Source: Vreelandella olivaria
GTDB taxonomy: Bacteria > Pseudomonadota > Gammaproteobacteria > Pseudomonadales > Halomonadaceae
Assembly (NCBI RefSeq): GCF_023507745.1
Contig: NZ_JALPZO010000125.1
Span: forward strand, 1 to 45,820
Length of the DNA stretch: 45,820 nucleotides
Reading direction: 5' to 3'
Within the stretch, counting starts at the first letter, position 1; every line of letters begins with the position of its first letter. Below, in pieces: positions 41,514-45,820 of the stretch. The notes beneath the pieces were generated by a model. That model was not told the DNA's origin. It did no database searches and was given only the letters and a program-made list of their open reading frames with translations. Position numbers and translations under genes: made by a program.

Positions 41514-42561
41514 ATGAATTTTTACAATAGCACTCATCGTCACTACTGTGGCATTGATCTGCATGCCCGTAGCCTGTTGTATGTCTGCATCCTGGTTCAG
41601 CAGGGCGAAACCCTTCTGCATAAAGAGATTCCAGCCAAACCAGAACCTCCGCTTCATCTGATCGAACCTTACCTGGACGATCTGGTCATCGGTGCCGAAT
41701 GCATGCACTGCTGGTACTGGATCGCTGATTTCTGTGAAGACCAGGGCATTGCTTTCATTCTTGGTCATGCCCTTTATATGAAGGCCATTCATGGCGGTAA
41801 AACTAAGAATGATCGCGTGGATTCTTACAAAATTGCGGCGCTTATTCGAAGCGGTAATTTTCCCCTCGCTTATGCCTACCCACGCAGCATGCGAGCTACC
41901 CGTGACCTGCTTCGCCGCCGAACGGGGCTCGTTCGCCACGGCGCTGATCTCAAAGCTCATGTTGTCAACACAACGAGTCAGTACAACCTGCCACCCAACA
42001 AAGTCAATTTGAAAAATGTCAGTGCCAGAGAACAATTGGGCAGAACCTTTGATGACCCGCTCGTTCAGCGCAATATCGATCTTGAGATGGCCGTTTTAGA
42101 GTGCTACCACCGGGAACTAAGCCAGGTGGAATGGCTATTGGAAAAGCAGGCCAAAAAGCATCAGCCGACCTACTACCACTTACTTAACCACCATTCCCGG
42201 CGTTGGCCGTATTCTAGCCCTCACCATTCTGTATGAAGTGGGTGATATTCGACGTTTTGACTCTGTCCAGAAGTTTGCCTCCTATTCCCGACTGATCAAG
42301 TGCAAAGCCGAATCAGCCGGTAAGACCTATGGCACCCAGGGCAACAAGATTGGTAATGCCCATCTGAAGTGGGCTTTTTCTGAGGCTGCGGTGCTTTATC
42401 TGCGCGGCAATCCAGATGCACAAAAGCTGTTGCAACGCTTCCAGAAACGCATGGGTAAAGCCAAAGCTTTATCGGCTCTGGCCCACAAGCTGGGGCATGC
42501 GGTCTATTTCATGTTAAAGCACGAAAAGGTATTTGATGAACAACGCTTTTTAACGAGTTAG
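41514..42561 (+). pseudogene. IS110-family transposase with one frameshift
   Basis: Read across one shift, this is a complete transposase of about 348 codons. The ATG at 41514 follows AGGAGAA. The N-terminal RuvC-like DEDD domain shows CGIDLHARSLLYVCI, VIGAECMHCWYWIA and GGKTKNDRVDSYKIA. The C-terminal domain has IPGVGRILALTILYEVGDI, FASYSRLIKC and the Ser-containing ESAGKTYGTQGN. Around 42186-42187 an extra A turns the expected CTT-ACC-ACC into CTT-AAC-CAC; the first frame then stops at 42236 and the rest reads in the other frame. The shift may be a mutation, a programmed slip or a sequencing error. The 3' end matches the remnant at 40318-40365. Confidence 0.85.
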
Positions 42562-42885
42562 TCACGCAGCAGGATGATGATCGACGTCTAACTGGATCAT
42601 CATGGAGTGTGCTGAAACTGGGTGTCTGCTGACTGGTTATTCAGACCTAACCCCGGCTTCTACACCCAACTCGAAGCCCGTCGCTTTGATTATCCATCCT
42701 GCTGGCGTGCACCAATACCCTGAGCGAGTGAGCTTACACCGGCGCTGAACCTGAAACTAACTGGGACTGTAAAGTAACCCGCTGTTTGAATAGGACAGAT
42801 GCTGGTTAACCGATGAATGTCTCGGCTTTGGCGTCCTGCATCGCTCTACCGCCTACATCCATGTAGGCGTAGTGCCCCAGCCCCA
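42562..42885. other. Structured non-coding DNA downstream of the IS110 transposase
   Basis: About 320 bases with no gene. ATGATGATC at 42574-42582 pairs with GATCATCAT at 42595-42603. CGCCTACAT and ATGTAGGCG form a 9-bp hairpin with a 2-base loop at about 42850-42869. IS1111-type relatives of IS110 encode their guide (bridge or seek) RNA on this side of the transposase. The stretch is a candidate, but the element's exact ends could not be fixed. Confidence 0.45.
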
Positions 42886-43082
42886 CCTGCAAGGAGCAAC
42901 CCGGTTTGGCAGTGATTAACGGTCACACTAAGAGAGCCTCAATAGGTGTTTGCTGTAAGCCATTCACAGCCAACGATGACAGATGAAGTAGGATCACTGG
43001 CACAGGGACTTGGGATTGGCCGCTTACGCGGCCAATAAAAACACTGCGGCCTATTGACAGCCAGAAGGCTCATAGGTGTTAG
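42886..43082. repeat. Structured ~190-bp repeat, copy 2
   Basis: This copy matches 31011-31195 with the same left, middle and right blocks, plus a short insertion (ATTCACAGC) in the middle. The first hairpin differs: the long palindrome of copy 1 is replaced by a weaker GTGA-ttaacgg-TCAC stem, while the ATTGGCCGC/GCGGCCAAT hairpin (43015-43036) is kept. As in copy 1, the right end supplies the TAA stop of a minus-strand gene, here the HTH-DUF4177 gene. Position at the gene's 3' end is like an attC site, but the RYYYAAC and GTTRRRY cores are not convincing. Confidence 0.8.
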
Positions 43083-43486
43083 AACTCCTCTATTTCTCTC
43101 TCAAAGATAACTACCATTTTATCCGTTTGCCCGAAATTCGACGACGCCGGGAGTACTACTTGATGCAGTCGCCAACCTTGAGCACCTTCAGCGTTGAGCA
43201 GATTCTCAACATCGGGCGTTTTTTGTTTGAAGATGCCAAATTTGAAAGGCATTTCAATGGTTTTGTACTCATATTTCTTCATTTTGGTAGATTCCTCGTA
43301 GTCGAGGTCACGGATATCAATTTCCAGCGCTGCAGCTATCGCCTTCTTGGATTGTAATGAAGCCATACCGTCTTTTTCGATGCGCTGTATAGTTCTAATA
43401 CTCAAACCGGAAATAATCGAAAACTCGTCCTGTGATAAGGACCGCTTTAGCCTATGCTCCAGTACCAGTGCTGAATTGATCTTCAT
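43079..43486 (-). CDS. HTH-DUF4177 fusion protein
   Basis: A 135-residue protein in two parts. Residues 1-62 (LVLEHRLKRSLSQDEFSII, GLSIRTIQRIEKDG, KKAIAAALEIDIRDLDYEE) are an XRE-type helix-turn-helix. Residues 70-135 (YEYKTIEMPFKFGI, LLNAEGAQGWRLHQVVLP, MVVIFEREIEEF) match the small DUF4177 domain of unknown function. The ATG at 43486 has a weak AGGTC site. It is in the same orientation as the cassettes to its right, and a clear attC separates it from the GNAT gene. Its own 3' end is the 190-bp repeat. Role unknown; a DNA-binding sensor is plausible. Confidence 0.75.
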   Translation of the reverse strand: MKINSALVLEHRLKRSLSQDEFSIISGLSIRTIQRIEKDGMASLQSKKAIAAALEIDIRDLDYEESTKMKKYEYKTIEMPFKFGIFKQKTPDVENLLNAEGAQGWRLHQVVLPASSNFGQTDKMVVIFEREIEEF

Positions 43487-43610
43487 CGAATGTGACCTAC
43501 ATGATAATGCTCATAGAGCATCACTACGATGCAACAAATCACGCTGAATCCCAACGTCAAACCTCTGACGCTAATATGACAGTTCTACGACAGACGCACC
43601 GTGGCCTAAG

Positions 43611-43670
43611 TTCTAACGCTTGAGTTAAGCCGCGCCGCGAAGCGGCGTCGGCTTGAATGAATTGTTAGAC
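43611..43670 (-). other. attC site of the GNAT cassette (60 bp, aadA-like)
   Basis: On the minus strand the site starts with GTCTAAC (RYYYAAC core), carries the GCCGACGCCGC-TTCG-rich palindromic body and ends with GTTAGAA. It closely resembles the 60-base attC of aadA cassettes. The GNAT stop codon lies inside its first core. Confidence 0.9.
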
Positions 43671-44165
43671 CTTGGTTGCGAATGCGTCATGGTAGGAAAC
43701 CGTGCCAGCGGGCAGTGAACCGTTGAAAGATATGGCTTGAAAGTACTCCGGCGGCACACCGGGCAGCACCAGTCTTGGTTCTGCGACGAAGCCGAAGCGG
43801 GAGTAGTAGCCGGGCTCTCCCAGCACAACACATCCGGAGGCGCCGCTTGAACGCAACTCATTGAGCGCAGCCTGCATGAGTTGCGTGCCAATGCCAGTAC
43901 CTTGTCGTTCCGGCTCGACGGAGATTGGCCCGAGTCCATACCACCCGGCAGCGCCATTTGAGATGGTGACGGGAGATACAGCGACATGCCCAATGACTGA
44001 GCCACCGTCCTCCGCAACAAGGGACGCAGATAGCACACCAGCGTTGCGCAACTCTCGAACAATGAACTGTTCCGTATGGTCGGTGTGGGCAGCATTTTTG
44101 AAGGCCGCGACAGTGACAGCTTCAACGGCGACAGTATCTGAGGGCAGCTCGCTTCGGATTCTCAT
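43665..44165 (-). CDS. GNAT acetyltransferase (YhbS-like), gene cassette
   Basis: A 166-residue N-acetyltransferase. MRIRSELPSDTVAVEAVTVA opens the fold, YGLGPISVEPERQGTGIGTQ contains the acetyl-CoA loop (Q/R-x-x-G-x-G/A), and VVLGEPGYYSRFGFV is the YhbS-type C-terminal motif. The gene is bounded by attC sites at 43611-43670 and 44181-44228, so it is a mobile integron cassette. No good ribosome site is seen before its ATG. YhbS relatives have unclear targets; neither antibiotic resistance nor protein acetylation can be read from sequence. Confidence 0.85.
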   Translation of the reverse strand: MRIRSELPSDTVAVEAVTVAAFKNAAHTDHTEQFIVRELRNAGVLSASLVAEDGGSVIGHVAVSPVTISNGAAGWYGLGPISVEPERQGTGIGTQLMQAALNELRSSGASGCVVLGEPGYYSRFGFVAEPRLVLPGVPPEYFQAISFNGSLPAGTVSYHDAFATKV

Positions 44166-44180
44166 GATACTTGATCCAAG

Positions 44181-44228
44181 GTCTAACGCCGCATTCAGCG
44201 GCTTGTCCGCTGCAATGCTTGGTTAAGT
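44181..44228 (-). other. attC site of the GFA cassette (48 bp)
   Basis: The minus strand begins ACTTAAC (RYYYAAC) and ends GTTAGAC (GTTRRRY). Between them GCATTgCAGCGG pairs with CCGCTGAATGC around ACAAG, with one unpaired G as in active attC hairpins. At 48 bases it is shorter than most attC sites. Confidence 0.85.
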
Positions 44229-44629
44229 GATTCTAAACTATCAGGACCAGCATCTAACCGAACACAGTTATCTAATTCTGACTCCCAAGAAGCCGATGAA
44301 GTCAGATGAAGATGAACAGATATTTGTGATGTAATCACACCATTAAGCAAACCCGCTGGGATCCATATAAAATCAGTATCTCTCAGTTTATTGGGTACCG
44401 GACTACCACAGACAGAACAAAAATCACTCCGATATCCGGTTGGCTTCTGAAAAGTGCTGATTTTAGGCTGGCCAGAAACCCAGTGGAAATTACCCTCTTT
44501 AACAAAGATAGCAGCATTCGCTGAAGATCCGGTGGATTTGCGACACATAGAGCAATGACATTGGTAGAGATTCGGCAGCTCCCCTTCGATTTCGAACTTC
44601 ACCTCTCCACAGAGACACTCACCTTTCAT
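44195..44629 (-). CDS. GFA-family zinc protein, gene cassette
   Basis: A 144-residue protein of the glutathione-dependent formaldehyde-activating (GFA/CENP-V) fold. Zinc ligands are visible in GECLCGEV, LYQCHCSMCRKSTG and DFCSVCGSPVPN. The start is the ATG at 44629 with AGGAG six bases upstream; a TTG before it was not used. The last residues (SLNQALQRTSR) are encoded by the attC site itself, since the stop codon lies within 44181-44228. The natural C-terminus of the ancestral protein therefore was probably a little shorter. The substrate is unknown; few GFA proteins truly act on formaldehyde. Confidence 0.85.
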   Translation of the reverse strand: MKGECLCGEVKFEIEGELPNLYQCHCSMCRKSTGSSANAAIFVKEGNFHWVSGQPKISTFQKPTGYRSDFCSVCGSPVPNKLRDTDFIWIPAGLLNGVITSQISVHLHLTSSASWESELDNCVRLDAGPDSLESLNQALQRTSR

Positions 44630-44645
44630 CAATCACTCCTGGGAC

Positions 44646-44738
44646 ACTTAACGCCCGGCTTTAGGGCGGACTTGTAGCCGCGAAACGGCGGAAAGGCCGT
44701 CCCAGCCCCGAAGGGGCGATAACAGCCGCTTGTTAGAT
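44646..44738 (-). other. attC site of the Mrr cassette (93 bp)
   Basis: The minus strand starts ATCTAAC (RYYYAAC) and ends GTTAAGT (GTTRRRY). The body AAGCGGCTGTTATCGCCCC, followed by further GC-rich inverted repeats, can fold into a long hairpin. The Mrr stop codon lies in the first core. Confidence 0.88.
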
Positions 44739-45578
44739 TTCATCAAACCACCCACGCCTGATCGTGACTTCTTCTCGAAGCTCGACTATTACACCTAGGC
44801 GTAGATCTTTCAGGTGTTCTGCAAACGCGTTGCCGTCAATGAGATCAATAGGCGGAGCACCATCTCGCTGCGCTTCCTGTCTCGCATCCCGAGTAAACGT
44901 TCCAGTTGTAATGAACAAGCCTTTATCGGCCCTACCAATCATCGCGCCGCGAAAGTCTCGGATGGCGCCTGATGAAACCGAGCCAGTGTAACGCTTGCAT
45001 TGAAATACGACATGGAACGAAAGAACACCGCCGATTTTAATGACTCCAACACCATCGATGCCTCCGTCGCCAGACTTTCCGGTAACTTCGACGTTTATGA
45101 ATCCAAGCTCTCGCAACAGCCTCTGGCTCAACCGTTCAAAGACATCTGGCTCGATGGATTTAAGAATCTCGATGAGTTCCTCTTCCCAGGATAATTCCTC
45201 AAGTTCCTCTGATTCTTCAACTATCTCTTTTGGAGATTCGCTGGGCTTCTTTACGCCGGATAGTTCCTTTACAACTTTCTTTGCCTCTTTCTGGTCAATC
45301 GAGGTCGTTTTTTGACCCTGAGCCGTCAAAGCCCAGATTGCCCGCCCCGAATTTTCGAGAAGCCCAAGGCGCTTTAGATAGTTGCGTGCCCAAGCAAGCC
45401 GATAGGCAAGCTTTGTCGTGTTGCCCCGATGGATATCTTCGACTTCAAGATCAGACAAATTGAGGATCAGGATTACCTGCTCTTCAATCTCACTGTTTGT
45501 TCCAGAACCACCTAGCTTATGCAACGCCTGAAGAACCGGGTTGAACAGGTCGTCGTATTTGTACTTAAATTGTTCCAC
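44733..45578 (-). CDS. Mrr-type restriction endonuclease, gene cassette
   Basis: A 281-residue protein. The start is taken as the GTG at 45578 because GGGGAG precedes it and the cassette boundary GTTAGAT (45596-45602) lies just upstream; a longer frame crosses that boundary. Residues 1-90 (YDDLFNPVLQALHKLGGSG, YLKRLGLLENSGRAIWALT) are the Mrr N-terminal winged helix. A charged linker follows, rich in Glu. Residues about 145-260 form the PD-(D/E)xK domain: FERLSQRLLRELGF, GKSGDGGIDGVGVI (Asp175) and VVFQCKRYTGS (Gln193, Lys195). It probably cleaves modified DNA as a type IV enzyme, giving defence against phages. It is followed by its own attC. Confidence 0.85.
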   Translation of the reverse strand: MEQFKYKYDDLFNPVLQALHKLGGSGTNSEIEEQVILILNLSDLEVEDIHRGNTTKLAYRLAWARNYLKRLGLLENSGRAIWALTAQGQKTTSIDQKEAKKVVKELSGVKKPSESPKEIVEESEELEELSWEEELIEILKSIEPDVFERLSQRLLRELGFINVEVTGKSGDGGIDGVGVIKIGGVLSFHVVFQCKRYTGSVSSGAIRDFRGAMIGRADKGLFITTGTFTRDARQEAQRDGAPPIDLIDGNAFAEHLKDLRLGVIVELREEVTIRRGWFDEI

Positions 45579-45595
45579 CAAACTCCCCTTGTGAA

Positions 45596-45820
45596 ATCTA
45601 ACGGGGCTGTAGAAAAACCCGATTTCGAGCCGTTTCCACCGCCTGTTGTCCTTATTCATGTACCCAGCCGGTCATCTGGCTGAGTCATCTTAATATCGGC
45701 ATTTAGCCACTTGGGCGTCCAGCTAAAGCTTGTTGAAGACGGCCTTTTGCTCTTAAAAAGCAACTTACCCCGCTCTAAGCCCCTTCATGACGCGGCCAAG
45801 TGGCCGTAATTCGCCAACTT
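45596..45820. other. Cassette boundary and unassigned window edge
   Basis: The minus-strand GTTAGAT at 45596-45602 fits the GTTRRRY core that begins the Mrr cassette, but no matching attC body is seen to its right. Instead GGGGCTGTAGAAAAACCC starts at 45603, like an IS terminal repeat and similar to the motif at about 41306. The remaining 200 bases give no gene I can recognise. Confidence 0.4.

Noticed and set aside
1..45820. CRISPR arrays, tRNA or rRNA genes, prophage
   Set aside because: No regularly spaced short repeats, cloverleaf-like sequences, rRNA motifs or phage structural genes were seen by eye.

Overview
This window looks like accessory-rich chromosome of a gammaproteobacterium. 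A halophile such as Halomonas and relatives is my best guess, from gene content and protein style; this is inference, and no rRNA, tRNA or housekeeping marker is present to confirm it. No phage, CRISPR array or replication origin was seen.

Region 1 (1-17611, almost all minus strand) is an organosulfur assimilation region. It holds a serine acetyltransferase gene, ssuA, ssuE and ssuD for alkanesulfonate desulfonation, and a seven-gene operon that I cannot match to a described pathway. That operon encodes a TRAP transporter (dctP, dctQ, dctM), two carboxymuconolactone-decarboxylase/AhpD-like proteins, a flavin-dependent monooxygenase and a class V cysteine-desulfurase-like PLP enzyme, headed by a DecR-like Lrp/AsnC regulator. 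A second sulfonate/taurine-type ABC transporter follows, with a degenerate EAL protein. Three relics sit among these genes: the C-terminal end of a DszA/NtaA-type monooxygenase, a threonine-synthase-like gene and a TauD-type dioxygenase gene. The last two keep only their two ends.

Region 2 (17618-31003) carries resistance and detoxification genes. It has a MexEF-like RND pump with a divergent AraC regulator, a LysR/azoreductase pair, a DHA2-type MFS pump with a divergent XRE-type regulator, and a GNAT acetyltransferase. A MerR regulator faces a class IV aminotransferase across a MerR-type promoter with a 20-bp spacer. A 5'-truncated imine-reductase-like gene and a metallo-beta-lactamase-fold hydrolase close the region.

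Region 3 (31011-32268) is a scar zone: one copy of a roughly 190-bp structured repeat, a decayed Fic gene and an ISL3-family transposase tail.

Region 4 (32282-40023) is a GC-rich nitrile island giving a complete aldoxime to nitrile to amide to acid route. It encodes aldoxime dehydratase OxdA, an outer-membrane channel, an amidase, a cobalt-type nitrile hydratase (alpha, beta and accessory protein), a lone CbiM-type cobalt permease and an AraC regulator. Two matching operator-like sites, each a pair of half-sites with 21-bp period, lie upstream of oxdA and of the amidase operon.

Region 5 (40318-45820) is mobile DNA. It has fused IS110 and IS1182 remnants, a ParD/ParE-like toxin-antitoxin pair with a palindromic operator, a frameshifted IS110 element with structured flanks, and the second repeat copy. 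It ends in a short run of minus-strand integron gene cassettes with three complete attC sites, encoding an HTH-DUF4177 protein, a GNAT, a GFA protein and an Mrr-type endonuclease. No integrase gene is visible.
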